A DNA stretch of 64,000 nucleotides, taken from Thysanoteuthis rhombus. Its lineage: Eukaryota > Mollusca > Cephalopoda > Oegopsida > Thysanoteuthidae. Shown here one piece after another: positions 9,955-19,935 of this stretch (position 1 is its first letter; every line of letters begins with the position of its first letter). A program made the position numbers and the translations under genes. The stretch spans positions 57,314,019-57,378,018 of the forward strand of contig OY735209.1 in the NCBI GenBank assembly GCA_963457665.1, in the 5' to 3' direction. The notes beneath the pieces are model-generated. The model saw nothing but the letters and a program-made list of their open reading frames with translations, made no database searches and had not been told where the DNA came from.

Positions 9955-10548
9955 AACAAGGTGACAGACATTCAAGACTGAACTACATTTGTAGATTGCC
10001 AGAAGAGTGAAGTACAAAGGCACTCAAAAACATCAACCGATATAATTAGCAACGCTAGATTTGCACACCTGCACATTGACATTGTAGGATTAATACCAAG
10101 CTGTCAAGGATACGCATATATGTTGACTATAGTTGACAGTTGGACATGGTAACCAGTAGCAATTCTAAAGACATTACTAAATGATTGGATATCAATACAT
10201 AGAGTACCCAACATTATAACCACAGATTGGGGCACCCAATTTCAGTTGACACTTTTCTGCAAGTTCAATAATCTGTTAAGAACAATGCATATCAAAATGA
10301 CTATATATCAACTGGTCTAGAGAAACAATTCAACAGACAACTAAAAACATATCTTAACTTGTAACAAAATAGGATCGATTGAACAGAGAACTTATCTCTG
10401 ATACTTCTTCGCATCTGTAATACTATCAAGGAAGATTTATGCTGCAAACCAGCCAAATTTGTTTTCAGCAGAGAATCAACTCTGCTAGGACAATTTTTTG
10501 ATGAAAATATGGAGAAGAAACAGTTGTCATATTTCATCAAATGCTAAA
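9955..10548 (+). pseudogene. gypsy integrase core remnant
   Basis: LHIDIVGLIPSCQGYAYMLT (about 10069-10128) holds the first Asp of the D,D35E triad. NIITTDWGTQFQLTLF (about 10212-10258) holds the second. KFVFSRESTLLGQFFDEN near 10460-10510 corresponds to the region after the catalytic core. In-frame stops are present between them, and the catalytic Glu was not identified. The reading ends near 10548, where the next element begins, and resumes near 11015. Confidence 0.8.
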
Positions 10549-10551
10549 AAA

Positions 10552-10903
10552 CAGGGTTCGGCACCCTTTTTGTCTCTACGGTCCAGATTACTTTATTATG
10601 AGTGGATGCTGGGCCAGATGAATATGATAAGAAACCTCAAAATATGAGAATTGTCAGTATGAATACATTTAGTTATATTTTTCCAAAAATCAATGAATAA
10701 TGCATGCTAAAAAATTATTTGTGCTTAACTAAGAATAAACATTTGTAACATACAACTCAATCAAGTCACAATTCATTTCAATGAAGGCATATTTTGAATC
10801 TATAAAATAAACAAAAAGAATCTTTCAAACATAAAAGTAAACATATTATCCCAATATGTGCTAGCAGGCCGCTCAAAATCAGTCTACAGGTTGTCTATCT
10901 CTG
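10552..10903. mobile_element. Probable hAT-type MITE inserted in the gypsy integrase region
   Basis: The left end CAGGGTTCGGCACCCTTTTT and the reverse complement of the right end, CAGAGATAGACAACCTGTAG, agree at about 11 of the first 16 positions and follow the CAGNGNTNNNCAACCT pattern of hAT termini. GGGCCAG-like words lie inside both ends. No convincing 8-bp target duplication was found. Support also comes from gypsy pol words lying on both sides. The exact right border is uncertain. Confidence 0.5.
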
Positions 10904-11014
10904 ACTTGTGGCAAAGAAAAAATGTCACAATCATAATTTACACAAACTTGTCACACTACAGGAGACACATATATACCAAAAAATTTGTATGACTGAGTAT
11001 TTGTTTTCATTACA

Positions 11015-11290
11015 TTTAGCCCAAGTTACAATTGACCTTACAAAGTTTTAAGTAAAAGTGACAAATACTTTTTGGTTCAAAAGAAAGATAAACAAGATAC
11101 AACTGCAGTAAACAAAATTAAACTCGCATTTCTGGATCAATAGGATCAACCTAAAATGTATGCTAATTTAGAAAATACACAAAATGCTACACAAATAAAT
11201 GATGATTCACAATCAGAAAAGACTCAGGATAAACAGACAAAACTCGGAAGAAAAGTCACTTTCAAAGCACTATTTGAGTTACATATGATA
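11015..11290 (+). pseudogene. gypsy pol C-terminal tail
   Basis: PYKVLSKSDKYFLV (about 11038-11080), then DTTAVNKIKLAFLD, DQPKMYANLE and TKLGRKVTF. This is the chromodomain-less C-terminal end of gypsy integrase as seen in many invertebrate elements (P-Y-x-V-L, D-T-I-x-x-x-x-L-K-x-A-x-L, then T-R-S-G-R-x-V-x-F near the stop). It is displaced about 470 bp from the integrase core by the inserted element. One stop falls between Q and DQPK. Confidence 0.75.
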
Positions 11291-11394
11291 TTAATAATTG
11301 ATATTGCTTATTACCTCATAATTTCTAGGAGTGGGACCCGGTGGGGCCATCCTGCTGAAGAAAAGTTATTTTCGTCTCCATTTCTCAACTGATT

Positions 11395-11560
11395 CATGGA
11401 GATTCAATTATTGTTTGGTGTGATTGCAGATTTTCACTGGGCCAAGATGGGCTGTCTTACAGCGGTAAAGGGCTTCAAGTAAAGGGAAGAAGTGGGTTCA
11501 TATCCTTCCCATGGACTTTAGTGCAAAGTGAATGGGAATAATCCAAGCTGGAGTTTGAAC
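11395..11560 (+). repeat. Dispersed family B copy
   Basis: Family B core at 11488-11545 ('gggttcatatccttcccatggactttagtgcaaagtgaatgg'), preceded by a short diverged segment. Confidence 0.6.
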
Positions 11561-11694
11561 TGTTCCATGAAATGTTATGACCCCTGCATCTCTCCTAATT
11601 TATTATTTTTTTTACAAATACATAATCATGAAAATTAATAAACTAAATATGTATTGATTGCTGAAACAGCTCAACTGAAAAATGAATTAAAATT

Positions 11695-12050
11695 CAACAG
11701 ATAATCAATGAATAATTTACTTTCTTGAATTTGGTAAGCAAGGTTCCCTGAAAAAAGCTGAATTTACAGATTACAAGCATGACTGCTACTGGATACAAAC
11801 TATTAATCTATTTATCATAAACTAACATTGCAAATTGAACTCCTCACTGAAAACCTATTAGGGCAGGTGGGATTTTCAAAAGAAACAAAAAATAAAAATC
11901 GTTTTTCTCAACATTATAAAGTGTGAATGTTTGAATATTCAGTGCTCTAGCTACATTGGCACAGCCTTTATACATGATACATATTTACATACATAGCTAG
12001 CCAGCCAGACCAACTTGAAAACTGAGGAAACCTCTTACAAATAGCAGGTT
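11695..12050 (+). repeat. Dispersed family A copy
   Basis: Shows 'ctgctactggatacaaact', 'cataaactaacattgcaaattgaac', 'gtgaatgtttgaatattcagtgctctagctac' and the end 'catacatagctagccagccagaccaacttgaaaactga'. The 5' part is diverged. Another copy follows head to tail. Confidence 0.8.
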
Positions 12051-12061
12051 CAGTTATTCAC

Positions 12062-12415
12062 TCAATAAACCGTTATGTGACCAATGTCTTTCGGCAGCAT
12101 ACTGTGTTGGGGATGATCAATTAAAAAATTAGAAAAAAGAAGTGAGGAATGAATAAGTTACTTCTCTCACCTTTTGTTGGGCAGTGATCACTGAAAAGAG
12201 TCTGAATTTTCTGAGAACAAGCACGGATGCTGCTAGACACAAACTAAAGGACCAATTTAACATAAACTCACATTGCAAATTGACCCCCCTCCCACCCACT
12301 AAAAACCTATTTAGCAAAGGTGATTTATTAGAAAATGTTCAAATTGGTGTGGCTTACATACATGGTTTATACATAGCCAGCCAGCTGCACCAACTTAAAA
12401 ACTGAAGAGACTCAA
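12062..12415 (+). repeat. Dispersed family A copy, best preserved
   Basis: Starts 'caataaaccgttatgtgacc', passes 'caatgtctttcggcagcata', 'gttacttctctcaccttttg', 'gcagtgatcactgaaaagag', 'catttgcaaattgaccccc'-like words and ends 'agccagccagctgcaccaac'. It lies head to tail with the copy at 11695-12050, only about 12 bp apart. No coding capacity and no tRNA-like head were seen, so class is unknown. Confidence 0.85.
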
Positions 12416-13880
12416 GTTGATTTTGCCTATGTTGACTACTTCTCATCCAAGCCTCATTGCTGTCAAATTCAAGCAGTGTTAGATAATCCTTTGTCATGAT
12501 AGCAGTGAACTGGACGCAGTGTAATATTTGTAAAGTTCTAAAATGATTTGAATGCATGTTTTAAATCCCAGCAAATACAATATTTTCTGAAATGGTTATT
12601 CACAAGGGATTATACTTTAAAGTTATAATCTGCCTCATCTGATCACTATTGTGCTAGTCTCAAGCCACCTGAAATTGAAGAAAAGCTTTGCCACTGTGGA
12701 GGAAATACCACATGAAACACCCCACCCCCCAAATATACAGAATTGAGCAATGAATGGATACAAGCAGAAACAAGAACCCTATTGAATAATTGCATTGCAA
12801 GACCCTATAGAAAGGCCGGCTGGTGCAGCACTGCTTGCCAGACACAAGTGGTATAGTCACAATGGAACAAGAGCAGAAGTTGAAGGACAGGAGACAATAT
12901 TGTTAAGTAGGGTTTAAAGAATGGTGGATTCAGTGACACAAACCTTGTTCTACAAAATACCCACTTTCACCTGATTTAGTGAGTTGATCTGCTAAATATC
13001 AATCAAACACCTACAGAGTGGCTGGCTGTTTGGTGCAAACTATGATGATGACCTGATTACTGTATTTGCCATTACATAAAACACATGGTTTACAAGGATA
13101 TTTGGTGGACTACTGTTTACTGCAACTCATCAAAGCACCATAGCTGTCTATTTCAAGTTTTGGTAGACAGTCCCCTAATCATAATACCAGCACATTGGAT
13201 GTTGAGTAATGTTTGCATAGTTTTTATTTCATCTAAATGTGTGTCTTATAGTCAGGCAAGCAGGGTAATTTCAAAATCTTTCTTGCATTTTTTAGATATC
13301 TGACTTTCACGTATTTGTGAGTTTTTTTCTTAGCAGTATTATTTCCATTACTTTTATTAGTTCCAAGCAATACCACACTTGCTATATCTTTTCATCCTCA
13401 CTTTGAAAAGAGTGATACTCAAACGACACAACCGAAAATAATTTTCCGTCTTCAAGCTTGAAAATAACCAACAGCTGGAATTATCTAATCTAAAATCCTC
13501 AGCTTCCAGGAAGCCATTATTTGCTTCCATCACCAGTATATTTAACCAAGGAAATCAGGTGAAAACTCATCTGAAATGTTAACAGATGCTGCGAGCCCAT
13601 GTTTTTCTGTTGCCTCTCAAGAAATGTCAGAAGAGAGAATGAGTGTTTACTGAATGTGTGTATTAAATGAAAGAGAATTGAAGACAGTTGTTTATCGGCT
13701 TCTGCAACAAGTTCCTGGGAAAAAATATTTCTCTGTGTCTGTCTTGCTAATTGAAAACTTTGTATCTGGATTCGCAGTGAAGTATTTAGAAACGTCTCTG
13801 TTAATGAATAGGTGAATTTTGGGGTAGTTTTACAGTTAGCAGCACAAAAATGAGACCAGCAAACCAAGTTTAAACTCTGG
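12416..13880. other. No recognisable feature
   Basis: Contains a 127-codon minus-strand frame (13517-13900), rich in Ser, Leu and Phe, without recognised motif. Its start lies inside a family B repeat, which argues against a gene. Confidence 0.4.
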
Positions 13881-13884
13881 CTGA

Positions 13885-14060
13885 GACAGTTTGCGCTCAC
13901 TTTGCACTAGTATCTTTGGGAAAACCATGAATCTATCTCTTTTCTCACCAGCTATAGGTGATAGGAGAGTAGACTGGGCCTTGGTTGGCAACCGGTTTAG
14001 GAGACAAACAACTCTGAATTTAAACCTGGGTAGTCCAACCCTTCATCCAGAGTTGTGAGA
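13885..14060 (-). repeat. Dispersed family B copy, inverted
   Basis: The reverse complement of 13885-13945 gives 'gatagattcatggttttccc' and then 'actagtgcaaagtgag', the family B core. 'gggcc' and 'aggttt' words up to 14060 fit the upstream part weakly. Confidence 0.55.
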
Positions 14061-14285
14061 CACTGGTAACAGTAGGGAATGTGTTGCCAAAATCTACTTT
14101 TAATGATGCTCTGGTGAAACTTCAATGAGCCTAGCAAGCTAGATATGGTTTATAGTGAATTACTCAAGTAAAATATAGGAGAATAAGAAATAAGAAAAAT
14201 AGACTGACAACATCTTTAGTACAAGTGGAAGACTTAAAAGAAATGGGTGTAATGAATTGAGAAAATGAATGGTATACACCTAGTC

Positions 14286-14842
14286 CAGGGATTCCATAAC
14301 CTTTTTGACTGTTGACCCTTTCATGGGATCAATGACACTTTATTGACTTTTAAGAAAAATAACAATCAAAATAAAATAAAGAATAGCTTAATAAAAAGCA
14401 TATATTAATGGTGATCATTTAGTCTTCACACCAGTAATTTCTTATGGCTCCTACAAAAATCAAATGACACTGAGTGTCTTTCATGCTCCAGAACTCTCCT
14501 CAGTATTCAAGCCAATTTTAATAAAGCTGCTGTCTAGATGGTTTTTATTCTTCCACAGATTTCCAGTTCTTCTAACCTTTCTGCGAGCACACTGATAATG
14601 GGTATCTCTCTCTTTCTCTCTCTATGTGTATGCAAATGTTTAGTTTAATTGAGTTAATATGAAAAAAACTAAATCTTGTCTTAGATGAATATTTTCAGAC
14701 GTACAATGCATTTAAGATTGTACTTTTACTTTTTTTAAATAATGCAATTTTCTTTCTACATCATCTCCTCAATGCTTTTTGACCCTTCAGAGTGTCTCAC
14801 TGATCCTTTGGGCGCAAATATCAACTACTTTGAAAACACCTT
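14286..14842. mobile_element. Possible hAT-type MITE
   Basis: The left end CAGGGATTCCATAACCTTTT has the hAT terminus pattern. The right end, reverse-complemented, reads GGTGTTTTCAAAGTAGTTGA and further in AGGATCAGTGAGACACT, which parallels left-inner GGGATCAATGACACT. No target duplication was identified, and the TIRs are imperfect. Confidence 0.4.
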
Positions 14843-15030
14843 CCAGAATTTCAACTATGTTTCATCTCTGCAGAAATTGTTGAATTTCTTATTCAAAAGA
14901 AAGCCTGACATGTATTTTTAGCTAAATTTTGATCAGAAATTTTCACTGTGTAATGTTCAATCATGCACAATTAATAGAAAACCCAGGGCAATTGGAAATG
15001 AGGATCAAGAGGAGCTCTTAGACAGAAGTC

Positions 15031-15590
15031 GTCATCATCATCATCATCATCAGTCTTTTAACGTCCGTCGTTGGACATAGACCTTCCTCTGGATTCGCCA
15101 CAATTCTCCATCATGGGTGTCGCAGAGCCAGTATTACCTGAAATTGTCTAGTTCATCTCTCTATCTTGTGTTCTGTCGGCCGTGGTTTCTCATGTGATCT
15201 CTGGGGATCCATGTTGTGAGTCGTGATGTCCATTGGTTGTCTTTCATTCTTGCAATATGGCCTACCCATTGCCATTTAAGTTTTTTAATAGTTTCTGTGA
15301 TGTCACAGACTCCCATTTTCTTCCTTATACACTGTGCTATCTCACCATGTAAGATAGTGCATGATTCTCTCATCTGCATGTTGCATACTTCTCAGATTAT
15401 AGGTCTGTCTCTTGGTTAGGTTCCATGTTTCAGCTCCATAAGTGATTATCGGGAGGATGCATTGGTTGCACACTCTTCTTTTTAGAATTATTCGGATCGT
15501 GACTCTTAAAGAAAAATAATGGATATTTTTACTTGAAAGGCATTGAATTTTGCTGAAAATTTTACCTTTGTTGCCTATACTAATCTGCAC
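15031..15590 (-). mobile_element. RTE-like LINE 3' end, longest copy on this strand
   Basis: Plus strand starts with (TCA)n at 15032-15052. The minus strand reads, from 15590 down: RRVCNQCILPIITYGAETWN, LTKRQTYNLRSMQHADERIM, then a shifted frame with KLKWQWVGHIARMKDNQWTS and RLTTWIPRDHMRNHGRQNTR. This is the region after the RT palm domain of RTE-type elements (YGAETW and GHIAR words). It reaches about 180 codons further toward 5' than most other copies here. At least one frameshift near 15350. Confidence 0.88.
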
Positions 15591-15817
15591 AGAAACTCAA
15601 CTGGACTTGTATACAGCGGTAAAATATTTAGTTAATAATATTAACTATGATTATCAGTCATTCTATGATCATTAATCATTATGACTATTAATATACTGTC
15701 ATATATTATGCTAGCTCTTTATACAAAGAGGATTATGCAAAAAGAGAAAAGATCAAAAAATGTAATTGTATATTTTTGCAGATTCAATGTAAATAGAGAT
15801 ATAATTCATTATTTTTG

Positions 15818-16560
15818 AAGGTTTTGGGACCTTTAACAACAATCATGTCTATCCAAGAAGTCAGATTAATTTTCAAGTATGATTTCAAAATAGAACATAA
15901 TGCTTCTCAAGCTGCTGATAAAGTCAAGAAAACATTTGAAGTGAACACTACTACTATGCAAACTGTTCAGCATTGGTCCGATGTTTAAGTTCGGAAATAT
16001 GAATACCAACAATAAAGCTTGAAGGGGGTCCAGATCTGTTCTTAATAATGAAGAATTATCAACAGCAGTAGTAACTACGAACAGTGGTTTTTATCATTTT
16101 CTGGAGACTTTGGCACCTCAACAGCAATCATATCACATCATATCAAGGCAATAAGAAGATTTTAAAGTTGGAAAAATGGGTCTCACGTGAACTGATTGAA
16201 AAGCTGCACATTTTTGTTTCTCCACCTTTCAGCTTGCTGTGTTTAGGCATAGAGAATTAGAATATGAAGTCTTGCAGCATCCTCTATATTAACCTGACAT
16301 TTCTCCTTGAGATGATCCTCTTCCCAAACATTTTTAATCTAATATCTGTAATAAAAGATTTGACAATAAGAAAGCCATAATTTGTGCTTCTACTGAATCA
16401 GTGACCACAAAACGGAAAGAATTTTATGTAGATGATATATCATCATTAGAGAATTCTTGGAAAAAGGTTATTGTTTCAAATGGGTCGTATTCTGATTACA
16501 TATTTATAATTTTTTATTGTTTACATCATCCTTCATCTTACTATTCAAAAACCTTATAAA
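15818..16560 (+). pseudogene. mariner transposase remnant with central deletion
   Basis: Mariner transposases cut and paste DNA with a DD34D triad. The N-terminal helix-turn-helix part is readable: EVRLIFKYDFKIEHNASQAA and TTTMQTVQHWSDV (15860-15987). A short middle piece SHHIKAIR..LEKWVSRELI follows at 16130-16195. The C-terminal end reads RELEYEVLQHPLY and SSLENSWKKVIVSNGSYSD (16250-16500). The catalytic centre with the first two Asp residues is absent, so about half the gene is deleted. Terminal inverted repeats were not recognised. Confidence 0.8.
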
Positions 16561-17300
16561 GGTCCCCAGCAGAAAATAGTTGGAATTAGTTGCTTATTAG
16601 GATTTGATTTTTTAAAAATCTAAACCATAAAATTTTTTAAAAAGTTATATATTTTCAGTAACTTGGTGCCCAACAACCAACAATTTTCATTCTAATCGCT
16701 TTGGTAGTTTCAAAGCTCAATGTTTTTTGGCATGTTGATTTATGGTTATTTACAAATAAAATGTAAACCAGTAATCAACATTTTTCAATTCCCAAGGCTC
16801 TATCACCATTATTGCCAAATTTCACCAAAATCAGTCAAAATTTGAGAAATTCTCCTGGTTGTAAATTAAAACATATTTGCTTATAAAATGTAAACTAACA
16901 ATTGGATCAGTTATAACTTACCATCCTCAAGGTAGAATCTTTCCACAAATTTATATACAAAATTTTATTGGAATGTATCAAAGAATTAGAAAGTTATCCA
17001 ATTGAGAAAATAACACAATACTGACAACAACAATGACAGACACTCATAGCAAATGATAATCCCTTGCTTTTTTCTGCTGGGGGCAAAAATCATTTTATAT
17101 ATATAAGTGGGAGAGGGGCAAATAATGCCATTGTTCTCAATGTGAGTATGGTGCAACTCCACCATGCCAAAAACTTGTATACACTTTGAAATTGGTTGAG
17201 GTTAGTGCTCAGCAAAAGACATATAGTAGAGGAACCTAATTTCAAACAAATTTGTTTGAATTCAAACAGCTTATTAAGATTTTTTCTTTTTTGGATACAT
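16561..17300. other. No recognisable feature
   Basis: AT-rich; the stretch from 17090 to 17311 has a 73-codon minus-strand frame without a known motif. Confidence 0.4.
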
Positions 17301-17304
17301 AGGG

Positions 17305-17440
17305 ACATCAATAAATCTCTAGCCTAATGATAAAAAAGCATTTACTTAGCACAATAATCATTTATCTTTCAACATAATCTCCTTTCTTGTCAATGCATAT
17401 AACGCAATAGATCAAACATTATACAAAATATTTCAGACTA
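17305..17440 (-). mobile_element. mariner-like 3' stub with end of transposase ORF
   Basis: The minus strand reads ICIDKKGDYVER then a stop (about 17370-17420), the usual last residues of one mariner lineage. It is followed outward by 'ttttatcattaggctagaga' and 'tttattgatg', which recur at 21475-21500, 25425-25450 and 24980-25015 and so probably mark the terminal inverted repeat. No other transposase part was found next to it. Confidence 0.65.
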
Positions 17441-18076
17441 GAATTTAAGAACTGACTTTATCAGGTTCCAGGCTTAATTGATCCACTCATTTATCAAGAG
17501 AAATGCCCGTAAATGTATCTATATACGGGACTTTAAAAAAAAAAAAAATTGATACATCTCTTAAAGTAATAATTCTTATCTGATTTTCACTCATCAAATT
17601 CTGTATTTTATTTGTCTCTTATTAAATCATAATTATCAACAGATCACTGCTAAAGAACCCCCCTCCATACTTCTCCCCTCCCCACTTGCCATTGCAGACA
17701 GCTGCTATTGATAGAAAAATAGAATAGCTGGCTTCCTTCCACTTTTCAAGTGTATAATGGTGAGATTCTTCCTCATTTGATCTATCTTAAAATATAGAAA
17801 TACTTTTTGAAAGCATCTTAACTGCCCTTCCTTGAAGAAAACAATAAAAATATATTTTCTTTGCAGTAATGGAAACAACTTTTGGGATTTTTTCAAAGAA
17901 TCGTTAAATGAAATTGATGGCAGAAGCCTGATCACATGACCTGGTTCACTTTACAGATTAATTCTGTAGGAAAAGTAACAAAAACAAATGATGAAGTAGT
18001 GTTTTCAGTCTGAAAGCAGGAAGAAAAAAAAATAGTTTCTTAGATTACCAGCAAACAGGTCTACGAATACCATTTA

Positions 18077-18176
18077 ATCTGACCAGACTTAATGGGCAAG
18101 CATATCTTATCAGGGTTGGTCCACTCTACAATGGAATTTTATTCGGCAGTATAGTCTGGCCCGTTTGGTCAGATAC
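18077..18176. repeat. Imperfect inverted repeat
   Basis: ATCTGACCAGACTTAATGGGC at the left and GCCCGTTTGGTCAGAT at the right are partly complementary (TCTGACCA / TGGTCAGA exact) about 80 bp apart. Could be a small MITE; only one copy seen. Confidence 0.4.
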
Positions 18177-18399
18177 CAGAAAGTGGAACTTAGAACTACT
18201 TTTAAGACCTGGTCTCAGAAGTTTTGGCTATTATACCTTTCAGACTTTTTTCAGGTGTCTTTTGCAGTTGGTAACTGTCAGGGAATTTTGAACCAAACTC
18301 TTCATTCAATTTACTGAAGAACAGTTTTTTTTTTTTTTGCTGTCCAAATGACTGATATCACTTGTCTGCCTCTCTGACTGAACCGGAGTATATAACATT

Positions 18400-18487
18400 T
18401 TTGCACTATTCATCCGACGGATTGAACACATGACCATCTGGTTACTACGTACGCTTAATCAACATTTTTAACCACTAGGCTATTTCC
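18400..18487 (-). mobile_element. tRNA-derived SINE head
   Basis: Reverse complement: TAGCCTAGTGGTTAAAAATG (A box) and GTGTTCAATCCGTC (B box) about 45 bp apart, the spacing of a tRNA-type RNA polymerase III promoter. The anticodon region does not fold into a convincing tRNA, so a SINE is more likely than a tRNA gene. Confidence 0.6.
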
Positions 18488-18777
18488 TTTAAGATTTGAT
18501 TTTGATTGAACTCTTTCAAGCCCAATTATGGAGTTAACAGCTTTTTCTTTTACTGACTGGGTATAAAAGGTAGTAATGGGAGTGTGATTTTCCCAAATGA
18601 TCACCTACCCACTCTTTCCTCTGTCAACTGTTGTGGCATGCCAGTGACATTTTCTCAATGAGACAGACCATGGGAAGAAATAGATGATGCCTCTCTCGAG
18701 CGTATTAATGCAATGTGTATATAAATAGCCGTACCTAGAATCTGAATCCTTTGAAGTAAAGATAGAAAATAGAGTAT

Positions 18778-18990
18778 TTGCTGGACAAAACTAAATTTGA
18801 TACACAGCTACAATTACGGAGCAGTACTATTCACTTCTACATGAAGGCAAAATGTATTACAAGGCTGGGTTTAATGTGGGTCCCCTCACACTTATGTGTG
18901 GATAGGGACAAAAATTGTTCAGCCCTAGCAGACTTGCCCTTTAGGGCATACCATAGGTATCAGGCAATGCCCATACCTTACCTCTCCTAA
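18778..18990 (+). pseudogene. RNase H-like retroelement fragment
   Basis: A 70-codon open stretch includes RLGLMWVPSHLCVDRDKN and then CSALADLPF. W-V-P-S-H followed by G-x-x-x-N-x-x-A-D is the C-terminal signature of RNase H domains in LINE (I/Jockey-type) elements; here the G-N pair is altered. No flanking RT was recognised, so only this piece is called. Confidence 0.45.
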
Positions 18991-19411
18991 TGAAAAAGCC
19001 CCTGGGACCAAACATCACTTTATATGTGCCCCAGCCACAAATGGCTGAGGAGAGAATGTAAGACCAGAACCAGATGGAGAACTCTGTAGGGATTAAATTT
19101 ATTAGCAGTGGCTTACCTGATTATCATGCCAACCAATGATCTAATAGTGCTGTAAGATATGCAGCCATTATTGGTATCACAAGAACCAGTCTTGCAACAT
19201 CGATGCAACTTGGCGACCAATCAGAGAGGATCTTATCATGCATGCATGAATAGACACTTTCCAATGGGTCAATTCAGTCAGTCATTGAATTAGCTAGTGC
19301 ACTGTGAGACAGTCATATTCACAATGACCAATAAGCAAGTCATACTTCAAGTTTCGTAGAGGATTTTTGGTAAAACATTGCATCATTCTGATCTATAAGC
19401 CCCTTTACACC

Positions 19412-19935
19412 CCCTGCAACCTCTACCTTTTTTTTGGTTCCTTGCAACTTCTACCTTTTTTTTGGTTCCTTGCAACTTCTACCTTTTTTTTGGTTCCTTG
19501 CAACTTCTACCTTTTTTTTGGTTCCTTGCAACTTCTACCTTTTTTCTGGTTCCTTGCAACTTCTACCTTTTTTCTGGTTCCTTGCAACTTCTACCTTTTT
19601 TCTGGTTCCTTGCAACTTCTACCTTTTTTCTGGTTCCTTGCAACTTGTACCTTTTTTCTGGTTCCTTGCAACCTCTACCTTTTTTCTGGTTCCTTGCAAC
19701 TTCTACCTTTTTTTTGGTTCCTTGCAACCTCTACTTTTTTTCTGGTTCCTTGCAACTTCTACCTTTATTTTGGTTCCTTGCAAACTCTACCTTTTTTTTG
19801 GTTCCTTGCAACCTCTACCTTTTTTCTGGTTCCTTGCAACCTCTACTTTTTTCTGGTTCCTTGCAACTTCCACCTTTTTTCTGGTTCCTTGCAACCTCTA
19901 CTTTTTTCTGGTTCCTTGCAACTTCTACCTTCTTC
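19412..19935 (+). repeat. 28-bp minisatellite, about 18 units
   Basis: Unit GGTTCCTTGCAACTTCTACC followed by a run of T with TTTTCT or TTTTTT. Unit length is 28 bp with one-base-short copies near the end. Variants alternate ACTTCT and ACCTCT. Since 28 is not a multiple of 3, a frame passes through all three phases every 84 bp; no phase contains a stop, so three overlapping frames of 164-208 codons are open. The predicted peptide is a hydrophobic repeat (FFWFLATSTFFLVPCN-type). I judge these frames to be a by-product of the repeat. Confidence 0.97.

Larger units (their letters stand above)
6862..11290 (+). mobile_element. Decayed Ty3/gypsy-type LTR retrotransposon, with two nested insertions
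   Basis: Domains occur in the standard order on one strand: capsid-like gag with a zinc-knuckle-like end, protease remnant, RT, RNase H, integrase, and a pol C-terminal tail near 11015-11290. Every domain has stops and frameshifts, so the element is long dead. An RTE-like 3' fragment (8211-8558) interrupts pol before RT, and a probable MITE (about 10552-10903) separates the integrase core from its C-terminal part. LTRs were not recognised on either side; a GC-rich 'gtgggacccggtgggg' at 11331 just after pol could mark the 3' LTR start, but this is a guess. Confidence 0.85.

Noticed and set aside
13517-13900. 127-codon minus-strand frame
   Set aside because: Starts inside a family B repeat, has no recognised motif and no neighbouring gene; open length is possible by chance in AT-rich DNA.
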